A DNA stretch of 64,000 bases, taken from assembly GCF_008642335.1 (NCBI RefSeq), contig NZ_CP029191.1, positions 2,914,001 through 2,978,000 of the forward strand, written 5' to 3'. The position numbers were made by a program, and so were the translations under genes. Source of the stretch: Streptomyces venezuelae. GTDB lineage: Bacteria; Actinomycetota; Actinomycetes; Streptomycetales; Streptomycetaceae. Numbering within the stretch: the stretch's first letter is position 1; the number at the start of each line of letters is the position of its first letter. The notes under the pieces are model-generated. The model did not search any database. It was not told the DNA's origin and worked only from the letters and a program-made list of their open reading frames with translations. Shown here piece by piece: positions 18,491 to 26,843 of the stretch.

Positions 18491-19141
18491 ATGCCCAGCA
18501 CCATGTCCCTGCGCATCCGTACGAGCGCCTGCACCACGTTCGCCGTCGCCGCCCTCGCGGCGGGCACCGTCCTCACCGCCCCGGCCGCCGGCGCCGCACC
18601 GCAGGCCGCCGTACCGCAGGCCGCCGCACCGAAGTTCCTCTCGGCGTCCCAGCTGCCGCCGCACCCGACCTCGTCCTGGACCGCCGGGCCGGTCACCGAA
18701 GGGTTCCCGGACGAGATCGGCTACTGCGTCAGCACGGAGGGCGTGCCCTCCTACGACTACAAGAACCGCCTGTTCCGGACCGACGTGGACACCAACGCCG
18801 CGCAGCTGACCGTCGTGGCGGACACGGCCGCCCACGCCAAGGCCCTGGCCAAGCACTACGACGACCTCGTCCGCACCTGCGCCGAGCGCATCGAGAAGGC
18901 CGACCCCGACGTCCGGGCCGAGGGCCGGGACTACGGCACCCTGCCGGTCGAGGAGGGCGCCCGCGTCCGCGGCCTGCACACCGAGACGTCCGGGGGCGCC
19001 ACCGACATCGCCCTGATGTCGGTCGGGCGGGACGGCAGGACCGTCACCGTCGTGAAGTGGGGGCAGATGGGCGACTTCGGGGACGCGCCCGTGGCCGCCT
19101 TCAAGAAGACGACGACCACGGCGGTCAACAAGCTGTACTGA
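18491..19141 (+). CDS. Secreted protein, unknown function
   Basis: A 216-aa protein with a clear signal peptide: RIRT, then a hydrophobic AAL-type core, then APAAGAAP as the likely cleavage region near residue 37. The mature part begins with an Ala/Pro-rich linker and continues with a mixed alpha/beta domain holding two Cys. I recognise no family. The ATG at 18491 follows a GGGGGA ribosome site; an upstream in-frame start at 18398 is poorer. It diverges from the membrane-anchored HTH gene across about 240 bases, so co-regulation is possible. Confidence 0.78.
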   Translation: MPSTMSLRIRTSACTTFAVAALAAGTVLTAPAAGAAPQAAVPQAAAPKFLSASQLPPHPTSSWTAGPVTEGFPDEIGYCVSTEGVPSYDYKNRLFRTDVDTNAAQLTVVADTAAHAKALAKHYDDLVRTCAERIEKADPDVRAEGRDYGTLPVEEGARVRGLHTETSGGATDIALMSVGRDGRTVTVVKWGQMGDFGDAPVAAFKKTTTTAVNKLY

Positions 19142-19155
19142 GGTCCCCTGACCGG

Positions 19156-19476
19156 CTAGTGACCGGACGTCGCCTTCAGACCGACCACGGCCACCAGCAG
19201 CAGACAGACGAAGAAGATCCGCGCGGCGGTGACCGGCTCACCCAGGATCACCATGCCGAGCACCGCCGCGCCGGCCGCGCCGATACCGACCCACACTCCG
19301 TAGGCCGTACCGATCGGCAGCGTCTTGGCGGCCTGCGACAGGAGCATCATGCTGGCGACGATGCCCACGCCCGTGAACACGCTGGGCCACAGGCGCGTGA
19401 AACCGTCCGTGTACTTCATCCCGATCGACCAGCCCACTTCGAGCAGTCCGGCGACGATCAGCAGAACCCAGGCCAT
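19156..19476 (-). CDS. SMR-family guanidinium exporter (Gdx/SugE type)
   Basis: A 106-aa small multidrug resistance protein with four membrane helices. Helix 1 has the SugE/Gdx motif GLLEVGWSIGMKYTDGF with the membrane-embedded Glu. TLPIGTAYGVWVGIGAAGA follows in helix 3. SugE-like members have been shown to export guanidinium, not broad cations. The guanidine-III riboswitch directly upstream (19523-19572) strongly supports that role. The gene works as an antiparallel dimer in the inner membrane. GGAGG lies seven bases before the ATG and is part of the switch. Confidence 0.93.
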   Translation of the reverse strand: MAWVLLIVAGLLEVGWSIGMKYTDGFTRLWPSVFTGVGIVASMMLLSQAAKTLPIGTAYGVWVGIGAAGAAVLGMVILGEPVTAARIFFVCLLLVAVVGLKATSGH

Positions 19477-19483
19477 GACGGCA

Positions 19484-19494
19484 CCTCCGACGAG
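19484..19494 (-). promoter_or_regulatory. Shine-Dalgarno and anti-aptamer strand of the guanidine switch
   Basis: CTCGTCGG (19494-19487) runs straight into GGAGG (19488-19484), the ribosome site of the exporter. It is exactly complementary to CCGACGAG in the 5' strand of the upstream aptamer. Pairing of the two would mask the ribosome site when guanidine is absent. The complementarity is seen; the mechanism is inferred. Confidence 0.65.
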
Positions 19495-19522
19495 TAGAAA
19501 CGCGAACGCGTTACCTGATGGG

Positions 19523-19572
19523 GGTGCGTCGTCTTTGCGGAAACCCGGTACGGCGCGTCTCGTCGGGGTCCT
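19523..19572 (-). promoter_or_regulatory. Guanidine-III riboswitch
   Basis: Read on the minus strand this holds CCCCGACGAG, GCGCCGTACCGGGT and CAAAGACGACGC in order. This matches the Thermobifida guanidine-III aptamer as I remember it (CCGGACGAG, GCGCCGTACCCGGT, CAAGACGGCGC). GCGCCGT pairs with ACGACGC (six of seven pairs), and ACCC near the 5' end can pair with GGGT to make the expected pseudoknot. It sits 46 bases before the ATG of an SMR guanidinium exporter, the standard target. Confidence 0.88.
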
Positions 19573-19590
19573 TCCAAGGTAGCAAAGAGC

Positions 19591-19634
19591 ATGCGTAAGG
19601 GGCTGGTGACCATGGTCACCAGCCCCTTACGCAT
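19591..19634 (-). terminator. Perfect 44-bp palindrome terminating the GroES-like gene
   Basis: Arms ATGCGTAAGGGGCTGGTGACC and GGTCACCAGCCCCTTACGCAT meet with no loop beyond the central AT. It lies 22 bases past the stop of the GroES-like gene and before the guanidine riboswitch, so it can insulate the switch from upstream readthrough. There is no long U tract, as is usual in Streptomyces. Confidence 0.8.
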
Positions 19635-19656
19635 AAGTCCCTACAGGTACCGGTCC

Positions 19657-20010
19657 CTACAGGTACAGACCCGTCGAGTCCTCCGAGCCCTCGAACCGGT
19701 CCGCCGCCACGGCGTGCAGATCGCGCTCCCGCATCAGTACGTAGGCCACGCCCCGCACTTCGACTTCCGCGCGGTCCTCCGGGTCGTACAGAACCCGGTC
19801 GCCCGGCTCGACCGTCCGGACGTTCTGCCCGACCGCGACCACCTCGGCCCAGGCGAGCCGCTTGCCCACGGCAGCGGTCGCGGGGATCAGGATGCCGCCG
19901 CCGGAGCGCCGCTCACCCTCGCTGGTGTCCTGCCGCACGAGCACGCGGTCGTGCAGCATGCGGATGGGCAGCTTGTCGTCGTGGGGGGTCCTGGGGGTCT
20001 TCTCGCTCAC
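19657..20010 (-). CDS. GroES-like co-chaperonin (Cpn10) paralogue
   Basis: A 117-aa Cpn10 fold protein. LPIRMLHDRVLVRQD is the start of the fold, GGILIP lies in the mobile-loop region, and GDRVLYDPEDRAEVEVRGVAYVLMRERDLHAV is the C-terminal block. An acidic, charged N terminus (SEKTPRTPHDDK) and a C-terminal extension set it apart from the housekeeping GroES of about 100 aa. No groEL lies nearby, so this is a stand-alone paralogue. Whether it caps a chaperonin is unknown. Confidence 0.85.
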   Translation of the reverse strand: MSEKTPRTPHDDKLPIRMLHDRVLVRQDTSEGERRSGGGILIPATAAVGKRLAWAEVVAVGQNVRTVEPGDRVLYDPEDRAEVEVRGVAYVLMRERDLHAVAADRFEGSEDSTGLYL

Positions 20011-20062
20011 GCCCCAGAACCTACCCGCACCGACGCGGCCAGTGGGTCCCGGGGCGGCACAC

Positions 20063-20383
20063 TCAGGCGCCGCGGCGCCGAGAGCTCACCACGAGGAGCC
20101 CCACGAGGCCCACGGCCACCAGGGCCACCGGCACGATGCGCTCGATGCGCGGCGAACCGTCCTCCGAGACGAGTTGTCCGCGCACGTCGGAGACGAAGCG
20201 ATTCGCCCCTACGTACGCCCGGCCCAGCGAGTTGTCCACACCCGCGACGACCTTCGCCTTGGCGTCGCCGACGATCGTCTTCGGGTGAACGCGCACCCCG
20301 ATCTCGTCGAGGGTCTCGGCGAGCTGGTCGCGCCGGCGCTTGATGTCCGCCTCGATCTGCGCAGGGGTCCTGGCATCCGACAC
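20063..20383 (-). CDS. DUF3618 family membrane protein
   Basis: A 106-aa protein. The DUF3618 block is RTPAQIEADIKRRRDQLAETLDEIGVRVHPKTIVGDAK, followed by a C-terminal membrane helix (IVPVALVAVGLVGLLVV) and a basic end. The start is GTG at 20383 with GGAGG seven bases upstream. The family is widespread in actinobacteria and of unknown role. It diverges from bcp across about 160 bases. Confidence 0.88.
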   Translation of the reverse strand: MSDARTPAQIEADIKRRRDQLAETLDEIGVRVHPKTIVGDAKAKVVAGVDNSLGRAYVGANRFVSDVRGQLVSEDGSPRIERIVPVALVAVGLVGLLVVSSRRRGA

Positions 20384-20542
20384 CGCGCTGCCTCCGTGGT
20401 CGTAGCTGTGTGATGTGTACGAGCTGGTACGAGCTGTACCCCACAGTCTGTCAGCTTCACGCGCGCCGCACCCGGCGGCACCCCTATTACGCTCGTCCCC
20501 GTCACCACACTCTTTGCGAAGCACCCCTACGAGGAGACGCCC

Positions 20543-21010
20543 ATGAGCGAGCGACTGCAGCCCGGCGACACCGCCCCCGCGTTCACCCTGCCCGACGCCG
20601 ACGGCAAGGACGTCTCGCTGGCCGACCACAAGGGCCGCAAGGTCATCGTCTACTTCTACCCCGCCGCCCTCACCCCCGGCTGCACCAAGCAGGCCTGCGA
20701 CTTCACGGACAACCTCGACGTGCTGGCCGCCGCCGGATACGACGTCATCGGCGTCTCCCCCGACAAGCCGGAGAAGCTGGCGAAGTTCCGCGAGCAGGAG
20801 AACCTCAAGGTCACGCTGGTCGGCGACCCCTCCAAGGAGACCCTGGCGGCGTACGGCGCCTTCGGCGAGAAGAAGCTGTACGGCAAGACGGTGACCGGCG
20901 TGATCCGCTCGACCGTGGTGGTCGACGAGGAGGGCAAGGTCGAGCACGCGTTCTACAACGTGAAGGCGACGGGTCACGTGGCGAAGATCATCAGGGACCT
21001 CGGCGTCTGA
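20543..21010 (+). CDS. bcp: Thioredoxin-dependent thiol peroxidase (Bcp/PrxQ)
   Basis: A 155-aa peroxiredoxin that reduces hydrogen and organic peroxides using thioredoxin. The peroxidatic Cys47 is in TPGCTKQAC and the resolving Cys52 lies five residues on, the PrxQ arrangement. PGDTAPAFTLPDADGK is the usual N terminus and VIGVSPDKPEKLAKF a family block. GAGGAGA precedes the ATG. It is monocistronic, ending at a hairpin terminator. Confidence 0.95.
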   Translation: MSERLQPGDTAPAFTLPDADGKDVSLADHKGRKVIVYFYPAALTPGCTKQACDFTDNLDVLAAAGYDVIGVSPDKPEKLAKFREQENLKVTLVGDPSKETLAAYGAFGEKKLYGKTVTGVIRSTVVVDEEGKVEHAFYNVKATGHVAKIIRDLGV

Positions 21011-21093
21011 GACACCTGAGGCGCCCTACAGCTTCGGCACATCCGAACGGAGCACTCCGCCGGGCGCACCGAGTTCCCCTTCCGATGTGATGT

Positions 21094-21120
21094 AAGCCCC
21101 CCTCACGGGGGGCTTTCGTT
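21094..21120 (+). terminator. Rho-independent terminator after bcp
   Basis: An AAGCCCCCC / GGGGGGCTT hairpin with a four-base TCAC loop is followed by TCGTTT. It lies about 85 bases beyond the bcp stop and before the MFS gene. Confidence 0.85.
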
Positions 21121-21187
21121 TGCATCGGCCATCTTCGAGCAAGTGATCCCCCGGGGAACTTGTACGAAGAACGAAAGGAACCACTCC

Positions 21188-22690
21188 ATGGCGGCCCAAG
21201 AAGAGCTCGAGGCCGAGGCCGACCCGGAGGCGATGAAGCGCCACCGCACCCTGTTCCGCGCGGTGAAACGGCGCAAGAACCCGCCCCTGCGCCGTACCGA
21301 CATCACGGTCACGGACGAGGCCGCGGTCAAGCGGGCCGTCAAAGCGGCCTCGCTCGGCAACGCCATGGAATGGTTCGACTTCGGCATCTACAGCTACCTG
21401 GCCGTCACCATCGGCCACGTGTTCTTCCCGTCCGGGAACGACACGGCCCAGCTGATCTCGTCCTTCGCCACCTTCGCGGTCTCCTTCCTGGTGCGCCCCA
21501 TCGGCGGCATGGTGTTCGGCCCGATGGGCGACAAGGTGGGCCGCAAGAAGGTCCTGGCGCTCACCATGATCCTCATGGCGATCGGCACGCTCGCGATCGG
21601 CCTGATCCCGTCCTACGCGACGATCGGCTTCTGGGCACCGGTCCTGCTGATCTTCTTCCGCCTCGTCCAGGGCTTCTCGACGGGCGGTGAGTACGGCGGT
21701 GCGTCGACGTTCATCGCCGAGTACGCGCCCGACAAGCGCCGCGGCTTCTTCGGCAGCTTCCTGGAGATGGGCACGCTGGCCGGGTACACGGGTGCGGCGG
21801 GCCTGGTCCTCATCCTCAACGCGTCCCTCGGCTCGGACACGATGGAGTCCTGGGGCTGGCGCATCCCGTTCCTCGTCGCGGGTCCGCTGGGCCTGGTCGG
21901 CCTCTACCTGCGGCTCAAGCTGGACGAGACCCCCGCGTTCCAGAAGATGGAGGACGCGTCCTACCACTCGGCGTCCGAGGGCGCGTCCACGGTCGAGACG
22001 ACCGCCAAGGGCGACCTGGCGAAGATCTTCCGCGACCACTGGCCGACGCTGATCCTCTGCATCGCCCTGGTCGGCGCGTACAACATCACCGACTACATGC
22101 TCCTGTCGTACATGCCGACGTACCTCTCGGACGAGCTCGGCTACGACGACTCGCACGGCCTCCTGATCCTCATCGGCACGATGGTGATCCTGATGCTGAT
22201 CATCACCCGGATCGGCAAGCTCTCCGACCGCTTCGGCCGCAAGCCGCTCCTGATGACGGGCATGATCGGGTTCCTGGTCCTCTCGATCCCGGCGTTCCTG
22301 CTCATCCAGCAGGGCAGCCTGGTCGCGGTCTCGGCCGGCATGCTCCTCCTGGGCCTCTCCCTGGTCTGCCTCCTCGGCACGATGTCGGCCACGCTGCCGG
22401 CCCTGTTCCCCACGTCGGTCCGCTACGGCTCCCTCTCCGTCGGCTACAACCTCTCCGCCTCCCTCTTCGGCGGCACGGCTCCCCTGGTCATCACGTCCCT
22501 GATCAGCGTCACGGGCACGGACATGATCCCGGCGTACTACTCGATGGCGGCGGCGCTGGTCGGTGTGATCGCGGTGGCCTGCATGAAGGAAACGGCCCAG
22601 AAGCCGCTGTCGGGTTCGCCCCCGTCGGTGGAAACAAAGGAAGAGGCAGCAGAAATGGTCGAGGCCCAAGCCACACCCCCCAAGTTCTGA
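21188..22690 (+). CDS. MHS-family solute:H+ symporter (ProP-like)
   Basis: A 500-aa MFS protein of the metabolite:H+ symporter group, which includes ProP, KgtP and shikimate/citrate carriers. The signature helix 1 is SLGNAMEWFDFGIYSYLAV. GDKVGRKKVL lies between helices 2 and 3, QGFSTGGEYGGASTFIAEYAP in helix 5 and LSDRFGRKPLL between helices 8 and 9. The best match by eye is the proline/betaine type. A charged N-terminal extension of 60 residues is unusual in length. The ATG at 21188 has AAAGGA upstream. Confidence 0.9.
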   Translation: MAAQEELEAEADPEAMKRHRTLFRAVKRRKNPPLRRTDITVTDEAAVKRAVKAASLGNAMEWFDFGIYSYLAVTIGHVFFPSGNDTAQLISSFATFAVSFLVRPIGGMVFGPMGDKVGRKKVLALTMILMAIGTLAIGLIPSYATIGFWAPVLLIFFRLVQGFSTGGEYGGASTFIAEYAPDKRRGFFGSFLEMGTLAGYTGAAGLVLILNASLGSDTMESWGWRIPFLVAGPLGLVGLYLRLKLDETPAFQKMEDASYHSASEGASTVETTAKGDLAKIFRDHWPTLILCIALVGAYNITDYMLLSYMPTYLSDELGYDDSHGLLILIGTMVILMLIITRIGKLSDRFGRKPLLMTGMIGFLVLSIPAFLLIQQGSLVAVSAGMLLLGLSLVCLLGTMSATLPALFPTSVRYGSLSVGYNLSASLFGGTAPLVITSLISVTGTDMIPAYYSMAAALVGVIAVACMKETAQKPLSGSPPSVETKEEAAEMVEAQATPPKF

Positions 22691-22829
22691 CGCCCTCCCC
22701 TCCCTTCCCATGCGGCCCGCCCCACTCAATGTGAGGCGGGCCGTTCCGCATACCGGTCGTAGCGACCCGATTTTCGTTTCGTTAGCCCGTACGAGGCGGC
22801 GAACGCGCGGCCGGATGGGAGGGGGCGAC

Positions 22830-23454
22830 ATGACGGTCCGGTACACCCGCGAGCTTCTGGAAGAGGCGGCTCGAGAGACCAGGACGTGGGACGAGGCGGT
22901 GAGGTGGTGCGGAGGGCGGCCCACCCCCGGTAGTCGGCGCTATCTGCGCCGGAAGATGGCTGCGGAGGGCATCGACACCTCCCACTTCCCGCAACAGTGG
23001 TACCGCCACACCGAGCAGCGGCTCCGTGAAGCCGTGGCGCAGTCCACCCACCACCATGAGAGAAGTGGTGCTCCACCTGGGGATCAGCAACGTGGGCGGC
23101 AACCACGCACACATCGGCCGCCGGATCGCCCGCCTCGGCATCGACACCTCACACTTCAGCACCCCCCGTGGCAGACCCAAAGGGTCATTGGGCCCTGTTC
23201 TGGCACTGCGTTCGCCGGAGGACGGCCGTATCCCCGGTACGCGGCTCCGCCGGGCGCTGCTGCTGACAGGCGTATCCGAGCAGTGCGCGGAGTGCGGCGG
23301 CAGCACTGAGTGGAACGGCCGCCCACTGAGCCTGGAAGTCGACCACCTCAATGGCGACTGGTGGGACAACCGTGCCGACAACCTCCGTCTCCTCTGCCCC
23401 AACTGCCATGCGGTGACCGACACTTACCGCGGCCGCAAGCGGAGGTCCGGGTGA
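22830..23454 (+). pseudogene. HNH endonuclease with GIDTSHF repeats, frameshifted
   Basis: The first frame runs MTVRYTRELLEEAARETRTWDEAVRWCGG to RLREAVAQS, with one GIDTSHFP unit. The family sequence then continues in the +1 frame as TMREVVLHLGISNVGG, with a second GIDTSHFS unit and a complete HNH domain. That domain has CAECGG, LEVDHLNGDWWDNRADNLRLLCPNCHA. The shift lies in the ACC-rich tract at about 23040-23055. One extra base would explain it, so this is a recent pseudogene or a sequencing error. GGGAGGGGG precedes the ATG. It overlaps the next HNH gene. Confidence 0.8.
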
Positions 23455-24290
23455 GCGCCCCCAAGTACCCACGCGCGACGCTCGCCCGCATGGCCCCCGC
23501 ATGTACGAGCCTTGTGGACCTGATGCGTCGACTGGGAGCACCGATAGGCGCAGGCCCCCGCCGGTACCTGCTCCGGCGCCTCGATCACTACGGGATCGAC
23601 ATCGCACACTTTCGTGATGAACCCCTTCCCGCACGCCCCTCTCGCTCCTACTCGAAGGAGGTCCTGGCGGATGCCGCCGCCCGCTCCTCCAGCATCCGGG
23701 ACATGTTCGTGCTTATGGGCATCCCGCCGGAGGACGGCCCATACGGGCATGTCAGGAAGAAGCTGGACAAGTTCGGGATCGACACGAGCCACTTCGTCCG
23801 ACGGCCCGGCATGGCTGCCGGCCCGCTCTTTTCCCGAGAGGAATTCACGCGGGCTGTCGCCGACTCCGACGGGCTGGCAGGCGTGCTGCGGGCGATGGGC
23901 TGCTCCCCGACCGGATCCGGACGCGCCAAGGCCCGGCGCAGCATTGAGGCTTACGGGCTGTCGACCGCCCACTTCGTCGGTCAGGCCCACGCCTCCGGCA
24001 GACCATCGGCCAACCGTAGGTGCGCCGACGAAATCCTGGTCAGGCGCGGGCCGAACGGCTCCCGCACGCGATCTGCCCTGCTGCGGCGAGCCCTCGACGA
24101 GATTGCCGCCCCTCGTGTGTGCGGGGAGTGCGGGCTGGGCGAGGTCTGGCGCGGCAAGCGCCTCGTCCTGGAGATCGACCACGTCAACGGCGACCGCCTC
24201 GACGACCGCCGCGAGAACCTCCGGTACCTGTGCCCCTCTTGTCACAGCCAGACCAGGACCTTCTCGAACCGTCGACGCCCGGCACAGTAG
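23451..24290 (+). CDS. HNH endonuclease with three GID-x-x-HF modules
   Basis: A 279-aa protein. Three successive modules of about 60 residues each end in a GID-type motif: GIDIAHF, GIDTSHF and GLSTAHF. They look like small helical DNA-recognition units. The C-terminal HNH nuclease has CGECG, LEIDHVNGDRLDDRRENLRYLCPSCHSQT with paired CxxC zinc ligands. GTG at 23451 overlaps the previous stop and has GGAGG upstream. It pairs with the frameshifted relative before it, and a tRNA gene follows 11 bases later. It is probably of mobile origin; the target is unknown. Confidence 0.85.
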   Translation: MSAPKYPRATLARMAPACTSLVDLMRRLGAPIGAGPRRYLLRRLDHYGIDIAHFRDEPLPARPSRSYSKEVLADAAARSSSIRDMFVLMGIPPEDGPYGHVRKKLDKFGIDTSHFVRRPGMAAGPLFSREEFTRAVADSDGLAGVLRAMGCSPTGSGRAKARRSIEAYGLSTAHFVGQAHASGRPSANRRCADEILVRRGPNGSRTRSALLRRALDEIAAPRVCGECGLGEVWRGKRLVLEIDHVNGDRLDDRRENLRYLCPSCHSQTRTFSNRRRPAQ

Positions 24291-24301
24291 AGTGGCCGGG
24301 C

Positions 24302-24377
24302 GGGTCCGTACCCCAGCTGGCCGAGAGGGCGCCGGTTTAGGTCCGGTGTGTCGTGGGTTCGAGTCCCACCGGGCCCA
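24302..24377 (+). tRNA. tRNA-Leu (UAG), short variable loop
   Basis: The acceptor stem GGGTCCG / CGGGCCC closes with one G-U pair. The anticodon stem GCCGG / CCGGT holds loop TTTAGGT, giving anticodon UAG. The T stem is GTGGG / CCCAC with TTCGAGT. CCA is not encoded. The D-arm (CTGGCCGAGAGGG) is Leu-like, but the variable region is only about five bases, whereas bacterial tRNA-Leu normally has a long variable arm. The call is good as a tRNA; its amino-acid identity is less sure. Confidence 0.75.
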
Positions 24378-24427
24378 CAGCGGAAGAGGGGCACGACGCG
24401 CGCCGTCGTGCCCTTCCGTGTTCGGCC

Positions 24428-25030
24428 TCAGCCCAACAACTCCCGAACCACCGGCACCAACGCCCGAAAAGCCACCCCCCGGTGGCTGATCGCGTTCTTT
24501 TCCGCGGGTGTCAGTTCCGCGCACGTGCGTGTCTCGCCCTCCGGCTGGAGGATCGGGTCGTAGCCGAAGCCGCCCGTGCCGGACGGGGCCGTGCGGAGGG
24601 TGCCCTGGAGGCGGCCCTCGACGACGCGTTCCGTGCCGTCGGGGAGGGCCAGGGCCGCCGCGCAGGCGAAGTGGGCCGCGCGGTGTTCCGGGGCGATGTC
24701 GGCGAGCTGGGCCAGGAGCAGGTTCAGGTTCGCTTCGTCGTCGCCGTGGCGGCCCGCCCAGCGGGCGGAGAAGATGCCGGGCGCGCCGTTCAGGACGTCG
24801 ACGCACAGGCCCGAGTCGTCCGCGACGGCGGGCAGGCCCGTGGCCCGGGCGAGGGCGTGGGCCTTGAGGAGGGCGTTCTCCGCGAACGTGACGCCCGTTT
24901 CCTTGACGTCGGGGATCTCGGGGTACGCGTCCGCGCCGACGAGGTCGTGCGTGAGGCCTGCGTCGGCGAGGATCGCCCTGAGTTCGGTGATCTTGCCGTT
25001 GTTGCGGGTGGCGAGGATGAGGCGGGTCAT
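24428..25030 (-). CDS. rdgB: XTP/dITP diphosphatase (RdgB/HAM1)
   Basis: A 200-aa house-cleaning nucleotide pyrophosphatase that hydrolyses dITP, XTP and ITP to monophosphates. The N terminus RLILATRNNGKITELRAIL is the substrate loop, followed by FAENALLKA and DDSGLCVDVLNGAPGIFSARWAG. GGFGYDPI and KNAISHRG complete the family motifs. It is last in a same-strand group with a lipoprotein gene and rph; rdgB and rph are neighbours in many actinobacteria. Confidence 0.95.
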   Translation of the reverse strand: MTRLILATRNNGKITELRAILADAGLTHDLVGADAYPEIPDVKETGVTFAENALLKAHALARATGLPAVADDSGLCVDVLNGAPGIFSARWAGRHGDDEANLNLLLAQLADIAPEHRAAHFACAAALALPDGTERVVEGRLQGTLRTAPSGTGGFGYDPILQPEGETRTCAELTPAEKNAISHRGVAFRALVPVVRELLG

Positions 25031-25064
25031 GGGGCAAGTATCGCCGCCCCCGCCACAGGTCTCC

Positions 25065-25460
25065 TTACGGCGTGCAGACCTTCGTCAGTTCGCCCGCCGC
25101 GTCCGTGACCGGGCTGACGTCCGGCGTCGCGTCGCCCTTGTCGACGGCGTCGCGGACGTTGTCGACCGCCTTCTCCAGGTCGTCGACCGCCTTGTTGACG
25201 TCCGCGTCGTCGGTCTTGTCGCCGATCTCGTCGAGGTTCTTGCCGATGTCGTCGAGCGCCCGGTCCGCCGCCGCGGGGTCGTCGCCCGCCTTCTCGACGG
25301 CCTGCTGCAGGTCGGTGACGCTGTCGGCGATCGTGTCGGCGGTCTGGACGCAGTCGAGTGCCTTCGAGACGGCGTCGCAGCCGACGAGGCCGACGCCGGC
25401 CGGGATGACGATCAGTGCCGTGACGACGGCGGTGGCGATGCGACGGTGGCGCGCGGCCAT
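25065..25460 (-). CDS. Small lipoprotein, coiled-coil-like, unknown function
   Basis: A 131-aa protein with a signal peptide (AARHRRIATAVVTALIVIPAGV) ending in a lipobox GLVGC. The mature part is rich in Asp, Ala and Val with heptad-like spacing (DLQQAVEKAGDD, DDLEKAVDNVRDAVDKGD), suggesting amphipathic helices. A Cys near each end could form a disulfide. GGGGAGGGGA precedes the ATG. It lies between rph and rdgB on the same strand. No family is recognised. Confidence 0.78.
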   Translation of the reverse strand: MAARHRRIATAVVTALIVIPAGVGLVGCDAVSKALDCVQTADTIADSVTDLQQAVEKAGDDPAAADRALDDIGKNLDEIGDKTDDADVNKAVDDLEKAVDNVRDAVDKGDATPDVSPVTDAAGELTKVCTP

Positions 25461-25569
25461 GGTTCGGTCCCCTCCCCAGGGTGCGTACGGACGCGCGGCT
25501 TCGTCCGCGCGCCCGTACTGGTAACAACGCCGCGTGAGGGGTTGTTGGTTGCCTGTTCGACCGGGCGAA

Positions 25570-26301
<732 letters not shown>

Positions 26302-26331
26302 GTGAGGAGCCTAGCCGGAGGGTGACGTGCG

Positions 26332-26367
26332 CGAGGGCCCCGTCCGGTTGTCCGGACGGGGCCCTCG
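26332..26367 (-). terminator. Strong hairpin terminator between nagF and rph
   Basis: Sixteen-base arms CGAGGGCCCCGTCCGG and CCGGACGGGGCCCTCG enclose a TTGT loop. It lies 33 bases after the nagF stop and upstream of rph, on the strand of both. Confidence 0.88.
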
Positions 26368-26399
26368 GCGGTGGGTCGGGGACCCGTGAGTTCAGGACC

Positions 26400-26633
26400 T
26401 CACATCATGTCTTCGATGTCCGCGGCGATCGGGTCCGCGTCGGTGCCGATGACGACCTGGATCGCGGTGCCCATCTTGACGACGCCGTGGGCGCCGGCGG
26501 CCTTCAGGGCGGCGTCGTCCACGAGGTCGGGGTCCTTGACCTCGGTGCGCAGACGCGTGATGCAGCCCTCGACCTCTTCGATGTTGTCGATGCCGCCGAG
26601 CCCGGCAACGATCTTCTCAGCCTTGCTGGCCAT
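26400..26633 (-). CDS. nagF: PTS EIIB component, N-acetylglucosamine
   Basis: A 77-aa free-standing EIIB domain of the glucose/GlcNAc PTS family. Cys24 in EGCITRLR is the phosphorylated residue, and GVVKMG and IQVVIGTDAD are family blocks. It passes phosphate from EIIA to sugar entering through NagE1 or NagE2. GGGAG precedes the ATG. The gene diverges from nagE1 with a DasR-type operator in between. In S. coelicolor the equivalent gene is nagF and is DasR-controlled. Confidence 0.92.
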   Translation of the reverse strand: MASKAEKIVAGLGGIDNIEEVEGCITRLRTEVKDPDLVDDAALKAAGAHGVVKMGTAIQVVIGTDADPIAADIEDMM

Positions 26634-26784
26634 GTGTTTCTCCCTGTGTTTCTCGCGGCCGGGGGACCGCTTTGCCACGGTAACGCACGGTTGGACCATC
26701 TTCGCGGGCGGTTACGTCAGTCGTGCCCAATGATGACGATCAAGGTGCCGGTCCCTGCCGGGCGGCGCTCCCACACGTACCGCA

Positions 26785-26800
26785 ACTGGTCTACACCAGT
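26785..26800. promoter_or_regulatory. DasR-type operator (dre) between nagF and nagE1
   Basis: ACTGGTCTACACCAGT has perfect 6-bp arms and closely fits the DasR-binding consensus (A-x-TGGTCTAGACCA-x-T). It lies 43 bases before the nagE1 start and about 150 before nagF, so it can control both divergent units. DasR is a GntR repressor relieved by glucosamine-6-phosphate. Confidence 0.85.
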
Positions 26801-26843
26801 TTCCGACGACCGCCAAACCTGGCTTGTTCCGGGAGGGACGCCG

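Noticed and set aside
22690..24377. HNH pair beside tRNA-Leu considered as an integrated element with att sites
   Set aside because: No integrase is present and I found no direct repeat of the tRNA 3' end upstream of the HNH genes.
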